From Polyangiaceae bacterium (lineage in GTDB: Bacteria > Myxococcota_A > Polyangia > Polyangiales > Polyangiaceae), in the NCBI GenBank assembly GCA_009781005.1, contig WQYX01000007.1, positions 1-64,000 of the forward strand: a stretch of 64,000 nt of DNA, written 5' to 3'. The position numbers and the translations under genes are program-made. Below, one piece after another: positions 33,734 through 42,691 of the stretch (position 1 is its first letter; each line of letters begins with the position of its first letter). Below the pieces are notes generated by a model, which was given only the letters and a program-made list of their open reading frames with translations, ran no database searches and was not told the DNA's origin.

Positions 33734-34865
33734 TCTGGCGGATCTTCTTATTGCCTGAATCGGCAACGTAGATCACACCATGAGAATTTACGGCCACGCC
33801 CACGGGCATGTTGAAGGAGGCCTTGTCGCTTGGGCCGTCATCAGCGCCGGCTATGCCTTCATTTGTATGCGGCGCGCGCTGTCCCGCAATGGTCGTGACT
33901 TCGCCGGTTGGCGAGACTCTGCGTATTGCGTTGTTTCCAGTGTCAGCTACATAAAGATAGCCGTCCGCGCCAATTGCTAGACCCGTTGGATTGGAAAAAG
34001 TGGCGCTGGTGCCCACGCCGTCGTTCAAAGTCCCCCCGGTTCCCGCGCCGGCCAGCGTGGTGACCTGACCGTCGGGCGTCATCTTGCGAATGTCGTTGTT
34101 GCCACTCTCGGACACGTAAACGGTGCCCTCCGCATCCACCGCAATGCCCCACAGCCCATTGAATTCTGCGCTTAAGGTTGGGCCGTCAACGTGGCCATCG
34201 TTAGGTTTGCCTCCGACGACGATTTGCCCCGCAATGACGGCGATGTTGCCGTCGGGATCCATTCGTAGGACCACGCTATGGCCGCCGTCGGCAATGTACA
34301 GATCCCCCGAAGCATTCACCGTCAACCCGTTCAAAGCACGATACGATATCGGCACGGCACTGCTGCTGCTCAGCGGCGAGGTGACTTGGCAATCCGTCGC
34401 CGTAACGGTGATCTGGCGGAGACCGTTCATCCCGTCGGCCACGTAAACGTTTCCGGATTTGTCCACTGCGACGCCGCTGGGACCGTAGAAATGCGCACTT
34501 GCGCAAGGACCGTCCTGCGCGGCAACTGCCCAGGCGCCCGCAAGCGTGGTGACTGTATTCTGCACGGGGTCGATCTTGCGGATGTTGTTGTAAGGGTCAC
34601 CGTCGATGACATAAACGAAGTCGTCCGGTCCAACCGCGACCGCGGTTGGATTACAGAAAGTCGCGCGCGAGCCGAGGTCATCGTCGTCGCCGCATTCGCC
34701 GGTGCCGGCCAGTGTTGAGACCTCGTAGCCTACAAGTTGTTTGGGCTGGTTGACATCATCCGATGCATCCGCTGCGTCTGCACCACCATCCGGTCCAACC
34801 GCGGTGGAGAGGGAGCACCCAGCAGCGAGCAGCGCGAAAAGAGCAAATGTACCGATAGTACGCAT
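33714..34865 (-). CDS. NHL-repeat beta-propeller lipoprotein (2)
   Basis: A 383-aa protein from the ATG at 34865 (MRTIGTFALFALLAAGC, lipobox LAAGC), chosen because the same leader starts the delta-60 genes nearby. The ORF track extends 30 residues further. The mature part is an Asp/Ala-rich linker and about six NHL repeats (NPTGLAIGADGYLYVADTGNNAIRRV; GEVTTIAGQRAPHTN). It closely resembles the 8253-9413 protein, including the GEVTTIAGQRA block near the C-terminus. Probably exported and lipid-anchored; ligand unknown. Confidence 0.9.
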   Translation of the reverse strand: MRTIGTFALFALLAAGCSLSTAVGPDGGADAADASDDVNQPKQLVGYEVSTLAGTGECGDDDDLGSRATFCNPTAVAVGPDDFVYVIDGDPYNNIRKIDPVQNTVTTLAGAWAVAAQDGPCASAHFYGPSGVAVDKSGNVYVADGMNGLRQITVTATDCQVTSPLSSSSAVPISYRALNGLTVNASGDLYIADGGHSVVLRMDPDGNIAVIAGQIVVGGKPNDGHVDGPTLSAEFNGLWGIAVDAEGTVYVSESGNNDIRKMTPDGQVTTLAGAGTGGTLNDGVGTSATFSNPTGLAIGADGYLYVADTGNNAIRRVSPTGEVTTIAGQRAPHTNEGIAGADDGPSDKASFNMPVGVAVNSHGVIYVADSGNKKIRQITPIYQ

Positions 34866-35283
34866 GGGATATCCAGGTTGGTTTGCATTCATGCTCGATT
34901 CCATCGGACCGTTCCTCCCCGTGGTTGCTAAAAACCACTTTGTTCGCTTTCGCACGCACGAGGTCCTGCACGCGCGCGATCGCCGGAACCGGTTCGATCT
35001 AGCGTACTGCGGTTCGTCGTTTGCGCCTATGCGGTCGGGACGCGCGCGCGAAAGACGGACCCGCCTCAGTCACGTTTGGGCAATCGCGCTTTTGGACGCC
35101 ACGAGTGAACGACAAGAAAGTGAGAAATATCAAGCAGATGGAGATTGTGGCTCGTTGTACGGCCGAGGTGCCTCGACAAGCCGCATCGATGCCGATTAAA
35201 GTCACTTTTCGAGCAACTCCCGGGAACGACAGCCCGATGGAGTGAGCGTGAACGCAATGAATACAAACCACTCAGGAGGCCAC
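34866..35283. other. Divergent intergenic region
   Basis: 418 bp between the NHL lipoprotein (-) and the first delta-60 lipoprotein (+). It holds a GAACCGGTTC palindrome (near 34990) and no convincing ORF. The last about 30 bp (atgaatacaaaccactcagg..) are similar to the region before 34865 on the other strand and before 36875: a shared untranslated leader ending in AGGAGG. Confidence 0.5.
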
Positions 35284-36825
35284 ATGCGCTGCATCGGTAA
35301 AATGGCTCTTTTCGCGTTGTTCGCCACAGGGTGCGCGAAGTTTGGCGTTTCTGACCCGGGTGACGCGGGCCCGATCATTGACCAGAGCCAGGACGAAGCG
35401 TTCTCGATGGAGGTGGGCACGCCATCGCCGGTTGTGCAGGGTCAAACGGTGACTGTCCCCGTAACACTCACGCGAAGCGGATCCACCAGGAGCGACGTAG
35501 CCATCACCATCACGGGTGCGCCGTCGGGCGTTGCCTCCAGTGAGCTGGTCATTACTCAGTCAAGGGACACGGGAAATCTGGTGATCGCCGTTGACGGCTC
35601 GGTTGCTCAAGGACCAATAAATGGCATTACCGTCCAAGCGCATGCAATCTACGGCGGGATGGCAACAGCGAGTACGAGCCTGCCACAGCTCTTCGTGCGC
35701 GGTCCAGCAGGTAGTCTGGATACGACCTTCGGGACCGGCGGCCGGACTATCCTGCCTGGAGTGCCAGCAAGGTCGTACAACATATTCGTATCGGCTGACG
35801 ATAACATCTTCGTGTACGGTTCGTGCTCGGGCGCTATGGGTCCAATCTGCGCCTCGCGGCTTACGCCGAATGGCATCCCTGACACAACGTACGGAGTTGC
35901 TGGGGTCGCAAAATTGGCCGACTTGTCTATTCCGTATAGTAGCGGTAGTGCTGCCATACTCCGTCCAGATGGGACCATGGTCGTCGGAGGCGGAGGGCCC
36001 GCGTATGGTGTGATTCCCCCTGACGGGAAAAACATCGGAGCGGCCATTCCTCTCAGCACTTTTAACACCGCCGGTATTCAACTGACTGGTAGTGTTGGTT
36101 CAATGGCGCTTGCTCCTGACGGTGGCATTGTCATGGCCTTCGGTTCCACGATCAGTGGAAACAGCGTAATCGGGATCGCGAAACTCACAAGCACCTGGCT
36201 TCCTGACACTGGGTTTGGCACCGGCGGCTTCACCAGCGTGGGTCCCCAATACGTCAGCTCAATGGATGTGGCCGTGCGGCCAAATGGCAAGATTGTGATC
36301 GGCGGCAGTTGGTACAGCCCAACGGCGAACTATATGCTACAGCTCGATAGCAAAGGGGCACCTGATACGACTTTTGGAATAAATGGGCAAGTAACGACTT
36401 CTAGTTCGCCAATAAATTTGCTGATCTTGCCTGACGATCGAATCATCGTGCCAACAGGTGGTGGGATTACTGCTTATACTGCGAATGGAGGCATTGACGG
36501 GACGTTTGGCACTGCTGGCAACCTGACCGTGACCCAGTCGTACCCAGAGGTCTTCCTCGACGATCAAAATCGCCTCCTTATAACCACCGTCACCACGGGC
36601 TCACTCGAATCCGTCTGGCGCTACTTGAACACAGGTGTACTGGACACCTCATTCGGCATGAACGGTTGGGCAACATTCCCACCTCCGACGGACTTCAAGC
36701 CGAACACCTCAGGGGAAGGAACCGCCGCCGCACGCGTGCAGAAAGACGGGCGGATTATCCTCCTCTGCGTGGGTATTGGTGGAGAAGGTGCGGCCGGTGC
36801 ACTTGTCTCACGTCTCTGGAATTGA
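35284..36825 (+). CDS. Delta-60 repeat lipoprotein (1)
   Basis: A 513-aa protein from the ATG at 35284, preceded by a strong AGGAGG site. Lipobox FATGC, then a beta-sandwich segment (VTVPVTLTRSGSTRSDVAITITGAPSGV) and about seven delta-60 type repeats (LDTTFGTGGRTIL, LTPNGIPDTTYGVAGVAKLA, LDSKGAPDTTFGINGQV) that probably form a beta-propeller or solenoid. It is paralogous to the next gene with matching domain order. Exported; function unknown. Confidence 0.88.
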   Translation: MRCIGKMALFALFATGCAKFGVSDPGDAGPIIDQSQDEAFSMEVGTPSPVVQGQTVTVPVTLTRSGSTRSDVAITITGAPSGVASSELVITQSRDTGNLVIAVDGSVAQGPINGITVQAHAIYGGMATASTSLPQLFVRGPAGSLDTTFGTGGRTILPGVPARSYNIFVSADDNIFVYGSCSGAMGPICASRLTPNGIPDTTYGVAGVAKLADLSIPYSSGSAAILRPDGTMVVGGGGPAYGVIPPDGKNIGAAIPLSTFNTAGIQLTGSVGSMALAPDGGIVMAFGSTISGNSVIGIAKLTSTWLPDTGFGTGGFTSVGPQYVSSMDVAVRPNGKIVIGGSWYSPTANYMLQLDSKGAPDTTFGINGQVTTSSSPINLLILPDDRIIVPTGGGITAYTANGGIDGTFGTAGNLTVTQSYPEVFLDDQNRLLITTVTTGSLESVWRYLNTGVLDTSFGMNGWATFPPPTDFKPNTSGEGTAAARVQKDGRIILLCVGIGGEGAAGALVSRLWN

Positions 36826-36874
36826 CTGTGCCCACACTTCTGGCTCGATGAGTACAGAACATTTAGGAGGCCAT

Positions 36875-38452
36875 ATGCGTAACATTGGTACAATTGCTCT
36901 TTTCGCGTTGCTCATCACGGGATGCGGCGGCAGCTCCCATGCCACGGATGATGCCGGATCCACCGGGTCAATCGTCACCCCATACGATGGCGAAGCATTT
37001 ACCATTGAGGTGGACACACCACCAACCATCATGCAGGGAACAACGGTAACCCTTCCCTTAACACTCGTGCGGACGGGACCTACCAGGAGTGACATAAATA
37101 TTACCATCACGGGCGCACCGGCGGGCATTGCCGCCAGTGTGCTGATGATTCCTGCCTCGGAGGACACGGGAAATCTGGAGATCACCGTTGCAGGAACGGT
37201 TGCTCAAGGACCTGTGAACCTGTACATCCAGGGACACGCAGTTAACGACTGGCCAGTGGCAACAACCACAACAGTTCCATTCTTCGTGCGGGGGCGGCCG
37301 GGCAGTTTGGATACAACCTTTGGGGCAGGCCAGACAATCCTAACCGGACAGCCAGCAAAAGCGTTCAACGCGTTCGTATCGGCCGATGACAACGTCCTCG
37401 TGTTCGGCCAGTGCAATAACCCCAACGTTGCAACGTGCGTCGTGCGGCTGACGCCAGACGGCGCGATCGACACAACCTACGGCGTGGATGGCGTTGCAGT
37501 GCTGGCCAACTTGGACGCAACTACCGCCGTACTTCTTCCGGATGGCAGCACGGCTGTAGGAGGCGCAACCGTAGACGAAGCGCAGACTGCGTATGGCATC
37601 ATCTCCACTGACGGGAAGAACGTCGGATCGGCCATTACCCTTACCAAAACCTTCAACACCAACGATGTTCAACCAGCCGGTTACGTTAATTCCATGACAC
37701 TTACGCCCGACGGCGGCCTTGCCATGAGCTTTGGTGCAGGCAACAACATCATCGGAATCGCGAAACTTACAAATGCCGGGTATCCAGACGCAGGGTTCGG
37801 AACCGGGGGCTTCACCAGTGTGGCGGGTACACAGGCCATCAATACTTGGTCGCCCAGCACGAGTGGCACTGCCGTATGGCCGAATGGCAAAATTTTGATT
37901 CTTAGCAATTCCAGTATCTTGCAGCTCGATACCAAGGGCGCACTTGACACGTCTTTTGGATCCGGCGGGCAAGTGATTACCTATGGATCGGGCGGGCAAG
38001 GGGCTGCCACTCCAGTGGGTATGCTTCTCATGCCCGACGGGCGAATCATTGTGCCAATAGGTTCAAGTAACAGCTACTCGATCGGTGCTTTTGTCGCGAA
38101 CGGAGGCATTGACAAGACGTTTGGTAGCTACGGCTACATAACATCCGTGAGTAGCTATGGCGTGCCTCCAAATCTCTTTCTTGATGACCAAAACCGCCTT
38201 CTCGTGACCACCGGCATCACTGGTCCGCTTCAGTCCGTTCGGCGCTATTTGAACACAGGAGCACCCGATTCATCTTTTGGCATGAGTGGGAACGGCTGGG
38301 CAACATTCACACTCCCTGCGGACTTCCCACCTACCACTGAACAGGTAGCCACCATTGCAGCGCGCGTGCAGAAAGACGGGCGGATCATCGTTCTCTCCGA
38401 AAGTTTGGCGGACGGGTCGAACGACGTCGTTGTCTCGCGCCTCTGGAATTGA
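36875..38452 (+). CDS. Delta-60 repeat lipoprotein (2)
   Basis: A 525-aa tandem paralogue of the preceding gene, 49 bp downstream, from the ATG at 36875 with AGGAGG. The leader MRNIGTIALFALLITGC is nearly that of copy 1; the sandwich domain (VTLPLTLVRTGPTRSDINITITGAPAGI) and delta-60 repeats (LDTTFGAGQTIL, LTPDGAIDTTYGVDGVAVL, LDTKGALDTSFGSGGQV) are in the same order. Both end VVSRLWN or similar. Likely co-transcribed with copy 1. Confidence 0.88.
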   Translation: MRNIGTIALFALLITGCGGSSHATDDAGSTGSIVTPYDGEAFTIEVDTPPTIMQGTTVTLPLTLVRTGPTRSDINITITGAPAGIAASVLMIPASEDTGNLEITVAGTVAQGPVNLYIQGHAVNDWPVATTTTVPFFVRGRPGSLDTTFGAGQTILTGQPAKAFNAFVSADDNVLVFGQCNNPNVATCVVRLTPDGAIDTTYGVDGVAVLANLDATTAVLLPDGSTAVGGATVDEAQTAYGIISTDGKNVGSAITLTKTFNTNDVQPAGYVNSMTLTPDGGLAMSFGAGNNIIGIAKLTNAGYPDAGFGTGGFTSVAGTQAINTWSPSTSGTAVWPNGKILILSNSSILQLDTKGALDTSFGSGGQVITYGSGGQGAATPVGMLLMPDGRIIVPIGSSNSYSIGAFVANGGIDKTFGSYGYITSVSSYGVPPNLFLDDQNRLLVTTGITGPLQSVRRYLNTGAPDSSFGMSGNGWATFTLPADFPPTTEQVATIAARVQKDGRIIVLSESLADGSNDVVVSRLWN

Positions 38453-38525
38453 CCATACTCCGCTCAATGAGCCGCAACAATCTAAGGTATTTTAATTGAA
38501 GGAGCCTTCTAGGAGAAACATAGCC

Positions 38526-40013
38526 ATGAAACGAATTCTTTTTGGTTTAGGCGCAGCAATTTTCTTGGTCGGCTGCTACACCTTTAGAGCAGTAGGGCCT
38601 GACGCCTGCGATGGCTCCGAATGCCCCTCACCCGATACGGAAACGGAAGACGAAGGCGGCGTGACGGTACCCGCGACCTGCGATACAACCCAAGCTCCCA
38701 CGAACGTTTCTGAAGACAACGGCGTCTTCGTGAACGCTGGCATCGACGCCGCGGCGGCGTCCGATGGATCGAGGAACAAGCCCTTCAAGGCCATCGGTCA
38801 AGCGCTCGCAAACCTCTCAGGCCGCTCCAGCGTCTTCGTCTGCGCTTCTGCAAGCGCGTACGCGGAAGCTGTGACTCTTCCTGCTAACGTCTCGCTCTAC
38901 GGAGGTTTTGAGTGCACAAGTTGGGTGTATACATGCGAGCGCCCGAAGGTGGCTCCCGACCAACCGGGAATCGCTCTCAACATCGCCAGTTCGACCGGTA
39001 CCACCATCGCAGATATGACATTTGTCGCCAAAGATGCATCTCTTGCTGGGGACTCATCCATCGCCATCTTTATCGCCAATTCGGAGGTGGCGCTCCGTCG
39101 GGTGACGGGCGTATCAGGCAACGGTGTGGCAGGTAAGAAAGGCGATGTTCCGGGATCCAACTACTCCTCCGATACGCAAGGTATCGCCACCACTACGGGC
39201 ACAGGAGCGCCTGCCAAGACCTGCACGTGCCAAGACGGCACCAGCAGCACCGGAGGAGCAGGAGGTAACGTGGGCAACGCGCCAATAGCTGGTGCCGGCT
39301 CCGCCTCGCCCATGCCGACAAACGCAAGTTCCAGCGCCGGCGCTGGAGGGACTGGCTCATCGAACAGTTGCACCAGCGGTGGCACTGGCGCCAGTGCCAA
39401 CATTGGTGGTACGGGAGGCCTGGGAGCCTCCACCCTTGGCATTCTCTCCTCCACTTACTGGACCCCGGCTCCCGGATCACTTGGCTCCAACGGCAACCCC
39501 GGTCAGGGAGGTGGTGGCGGCAGTGGCGGCTCTGGCGGTGGTGGCGGAGGAGGGTGTGGAGGCTGTGGGGGATCCGGAGGTCTCGGCGGTCAAGGAGGCG
39601 GAGCGAGCATCGCCATCGCCCTCTATGAGAGCACACTCCAGCTCGATACCTGTACCCTCCAGACCAGCAACGCTGGTAAAGGCGGAGACGGCAGCGCAGG
39701 ACAAGACGGATTAACCGGAGGAACAGGAGGAACAGGAGGAGGCTGTTGGGGAGGCTATGGCGGATGCGGCTCTGGTGGCGGTGGCGGTGGCAGTGGAGCT
39801 GGAGGCATCTCCGTGGGTGTCTTATCTTCCTCCGGGAGTACACTCCATCAGGTCACTGCCATGGCCATCACCTTAGGAGCCGCAGGACAGGCGGGCGATC
39901 CTGGTACAAGCGGTGCCGGAGGCTCCTCACAGCGCGGAACCGGAGCTTCAGGTGCAGTAGGCAATCAAGGTCACGATGGCGTTGCCCAAGCCACCTTGCA
40001 GCTAGACCGATAG
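38526..40013 (+). CDS. Gly-rich lipoprotein (PGRS-like)
   Basis: A 495-aa protein from the ATG at 38526 (TAGGAG upstream). Lipobox FLVGC. Residues about 75-215 look like the start of a right-handed beta-helix (DGSRNKPFKAIGQALANLSG, SLYGGFEC, GTTIADMTFVAKDAS). From about 215 the chain is dominated by Gly, Ser, Ala and Thr (GGGGGSGGSGGGGGGGCGGC), similar in style to myxobacterial and mycobacterial Gly-rich surface proteins. Scattered CxxC pairs suggest disulfides. Probably a surface-exposed structural lipoprotein; no enzyme motif. Confidence 0.85.
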   Translation: MKRILFGLGAAIFLVGCYTFRAVGPDACDGSECPSPDTETEDEGGVTVPATCDTTQAPTNVSEDNGVFVNAGIDAAAASDGSRNKPFKAIGQALANLSGRSSVFVCASASAYAEAVTLPANVSLYGGFECTSWVYTCERPKVAPDQPGIALNIASSTGTTIADMTFVAKDASLAGDSSIAIFIANSEVALRRVTGVSGNGVAGKKGDVPGSNYSSDTQGIATTTGTGAPAKTCTCQDGTSSTGGAGGNVGNAPIAGAGSASPMPTNASSSAGAGGTGSSNSCTSGGTGASANIGGTGGLGASTLGILSSTYWTPAPGSLGSNGNPGQGGGGGSGGSGGGGGGGCGGCGGSGGLGGQGGGASIAIALYESTLQLDTCTLQTSNAGKGGDGSAGQDGLTGGTGGTGGGCWGGYGGCGSGGGGGGSGAGGISVGVLSSSGSTLHQVTAMAITLGAAGQAGDPGTSGAGGSSQRGTGASGAVGNQGHDGVAQATLQLDR

Positions 40014-40081
40014 AGATTGGCATGTTCGATTGGAGGGTAGCCGCAAGGTCGCCCGTGCCCCTCCTGCCAATGACAAAGAAA

Positions 40082-40115
40082 AAGGGCAGTCGCCGATGGC
40101 GACCGCCCTTCTTTT
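40082..40115. terminator. Bidirectional rho-independent terminator
   Basis: AAGGGCAGTCGCC-GAT-GGCGACCGCCCTT forms a 13-bp stem with one mismatch and a 3-nt loop, followed by CTTTT on the plus strand and by a T-rich run (TTTTTCTTT) on the minus strand. It separates the Gly-rich lipoprotein gene from the convergent DUF11 gene. Confidence 0.88.
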
Positions 40116-40144
40116 GAGGCGATGCGAAGTCGAGTAGGTGGATT

Positions 40145-42691
40145 TTAGACCCTCTCGCTTCTCTCGCCCTTCTTGCGCCGACGGGATGCAACCATCACGG
40201 CTGCAACAGCACCGGCTGCCCAGAGCGTGGAGTTCGCATCGCTCGACTCCGGGCCTGCCGCACAGTTGAAGATGCCGTTCCCTGAACCACGGATATCTCC
40301 AACACCTCTCTCAACGCTGCCACCGATTCCGCAGGTGCCAATGTCCGTCGTCAGTGACGAACAGGCTTCTCCACCTGCGCAACCATTGCCGCCTTGTCCG
40401 CGGCAACCGTCTTGGCACACCGGAACCTGGAGGGTACTATTACATACTCGCCCACTGTTGACATCGCCGCAATCGGTGTCGTGATTGGCTGGATCGCATG
40501 GTTGCCCAGGCTTGCAATCACCCACCTCCGCTGTTGCGGATGAGCAGACCTGTTCACTTGGGCAATGGTTGCCGCCTACTCCACGGCATCCATTCTCGCA
40601 TGTTTTAGTGGTATCGCTACACACCCGCCCGCTGTTGGCTTCGCCGCAATCACTGTCCTGCGTGCACGGTTGCCCACCAGGACCGCAAGTACCAATGGCC
40701 GCTGTTGTTGACGAGCAAACTTCACCACCCGGACAGCCATTGCCACCTTCTCCGCGGCAACCGTCCTCGCACATCTTGGTGGTGTCATCACACACACTCC
40801 CACTGTTAACATCACCGCAATCGCTATCTTGATTGCAGGATTGCGGCTGTCCGCATGTATGTGTGTCCTGATGGCATGAAGGTCCGGCTGCGTTCCCTAC
40901 GCAATCGGAGTTGTGCGCACACTCCACACAGGTGTATGGATGCATCGATGTCTGGCATACCGGCGTTGGCGCCGAGCACTGGGAATTGTCGCTGCACTCG
41001 TCAACAGGCGGCGTGTCCGTCGGCAATCCCGGGGTGGCAGGATCGCTAGTGGTGGGGGTATCCACTGGCAGTGTGCCATCCGGATCTGTCGCGCCATTGG
41101 CGCTGATCGTTGCCTGATTGGAGATCGTGCTCCCTTTGGCGTCTGAATTCACGGTAACCTGGAAAGTCACCGTAGTTGAGGCACCCACCGTGATAATGCC
41201 TCCATTAGTGGCATCCGCGCCGGTGCCAAGGCGCACTGTTACCGTATTTGCGACGAACTCAGCCTGGTCGATGTCAACGTCATCGGTTTTGGCTGCGCCA
41301 TCGACCGCAATTGTGTGGGGAACGTAGGTCACTCCATTAGGCAATACGTCGGTGAGCACCGTATTCTTTGAGTCCACGGTACCCGTGTTCGGCACGACAA
41401 TGGTGTACGTAAGGGTGTCGCCCGGAAGAATTGCTCCACCGGCGCGCGCCGCGACATCAGCAAATGTCTTAGTCGACGTCGTAAAGTCCGGAGCGACCAC
41501 CTCGGTCGACAGAACGAAACCACCAAGCACATAGCTGTCAGAATAGTTTGATGGACTGTCCGGATTTGCTGGATCCGGATTCACGGGAGCCGTGCTCGCT
41601 TGCAACGTCGCGGAAATATCATCAGGATGCAATTTATTCGATACATCAACAACATGGAGATCGATTCCCGACATGCTACCCGGATCGCCCGTGAACTGTG
41701 GTAAGTCTCCGTGCATACTTATAGGGGAACCGAGGTATGAATGACCCGAATTGAAAAAGTTGGTCGTCGCATTCGGATCATTGTAGTTCGCAAGAAGAGC
41801 GCCATTAAACAATAGCGAGTCACCGTTGATCGAGTTATCACCCTCCCAAGCGACCACACCTAGTTTACCAGAAACTGCCCCCTGACCCGCGCCAGGAATG
41901 TGAAATCCGCTCAAAGTCGTATTGACCGGATTACCGTTGCGAACCGAATCGAAGCCGTCATAGAGCGCAATGTTGCGCAATGGCTCATTGGGCGCCTCGT
42001 AAAGCACCACCATCCACCACCCCATAAACCTATCGTCGCTATAGATGTTAACGGGATTGACCGTATCAAAACCGCCTACGCGGTACGCGCCGGCGCCGTG
42101 GTCATGAACGAACTGCGTCACATCTGCTCGCGACTGATAGCCAAGTACGGTGTTGCTATCCCCATACCCACCGGGTAACGTTACATCCGCCGGCACTGGC
42201 GAATCAGCACCATCGCCCGGCCCCTCGATCGTGGCTGCATTGCCAGTGCCATCGACAAAAGCAACCAGCCGGCCGTTGTTATCGGGGAGTGCAATTGTTG
42301 CCGCCCAATAGAGAAAGGCGTGCGTGACAGTGGCACCATCCGGCAGTTGGAGAAACGCAGTGCTTCGCTGGGCACTGGGCCGAATAGACACATCCGCCCA
42401 CGCCGTTCCGGCCTGTGACGCACCGCTGGCAGCCGTGTCGGATTGCCAAAGAACATTCGGCGAAGTTCCGCTTGTGTTGTTTCCGCAATCGCCAATGGTG
42501 CCAGTGCCCACGGCTGGCGTACCGCCGTTAACGCAATCCTGCCCAACCGTATTGCCAATGAGAATAAAGTCTCCATGCTGCGTTGGAGACGGAACTATTA
42601 CTGGCTGAGGGTCCGCCCCCGCGGAACCGGCGCCCGCGAGCAGGCTGATGAGGCCTGCTCCGAGCGCCGGAAGAATGCGACTAGTTCGCAT
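40145..42691 (-). CDS. DUF11 surface protein with Cys-rich repeats and C-terminal anchor
   Basis: An 848-aa protein; I start it at the ATG at 42691, which overlaps the end of the upstream OmpA gene and begins a signal peptide (ILPALGAGLISLLAGAGSAGA). The N-terminal about 370 residues are a beta-rich domain (QHGDFILIGNTVGQDC, THAFLYWAA, FMGWWMVVLYEAPNEPLRNIALYDGFD) shared with the 58107 protein. Then a DUF11 domain (GDTLTYTIVVPNTGTVDSKNTVLTDVLPNGVTYV) and about five Cys-rich units (DSDCGDVNSGSVCDDTTKMCEDGCRGEGGNGC). The end is a membrane helix plus basic tail (AGAVAAVMVASRRRKKGERSERV), like MYXO-CTERM-type sorting signals. Likely cell-surface. Confidence 0.88.
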   Translation of the reverse strand: MRTSRILPALGAGLISLLAGAGSAGADPQPVIVPSPTQHGDFILIGNTVGQDCVNGGTPAVGTGTIGDCGNNTSGTSPNVLWQSDTAASGASQAGTAWADVSIRPSAQRSTAFLQLPDGATVTHAFLYWAATIALPDNNGRLVAFVDGTGNAATIEGPGDGADSPVPADVTLPGGYGDSNTVLGYQSRADVTQFVHDHGAGAYRVGGFDTVNPVNIYSDDRFMGWWMVVLYEAPNEPLRNIALYDGFDSVRNGNPVNTTLSGFHIPGAGQGAVSGKLGVVAWEGDNSINGDSLLFNGALLANYNDPNATTNFFNSGHSYLGSPISMHGDLPQFTGDPGSMSGIDLHVVDVSNKLHPDDISATLQASTAPVNPDPANPDSPSNYSDSYVLGGFVLSTEVVAPDFTTSTKTFADVAARAGGAILPGDTLTYTIVVPNTGTVDSKNTVLTDVLPNGVTYVPHTIAVDGAAKTDDVDIDQAEFVANTVTVRLGTGADATNGGIITVGASTTVTFQVTVNSDAKGSTISNQATISANGATDPDGTLPVDTPTTSDPATPGLPTDTPPVDECSDNSQCSAPTPVCQTSMHPYTCVECAHNSDCVGNAAGPSCHQDTHTCGQPQSCNQDSDCGDVNSGSVCDDTTKMCEDGCRGEGGNGCPGGEVCSSTTAAIGTCGPGGQPCTQDSDCGEANSGRVCSDTTKTCENGCRGVGGNHCPSEQVCSSATAEVGDCKPGQPCDPANHDTDCGDVNSGRVCNSTLQVPVCQDGCRGQGGNGCAGGEACSSLTTDIGTCGIGGSVERGVGDIRGSGNGIFNCAAGPESSDANSTLWAAGAVAAVMVASRRRKKGERSERV

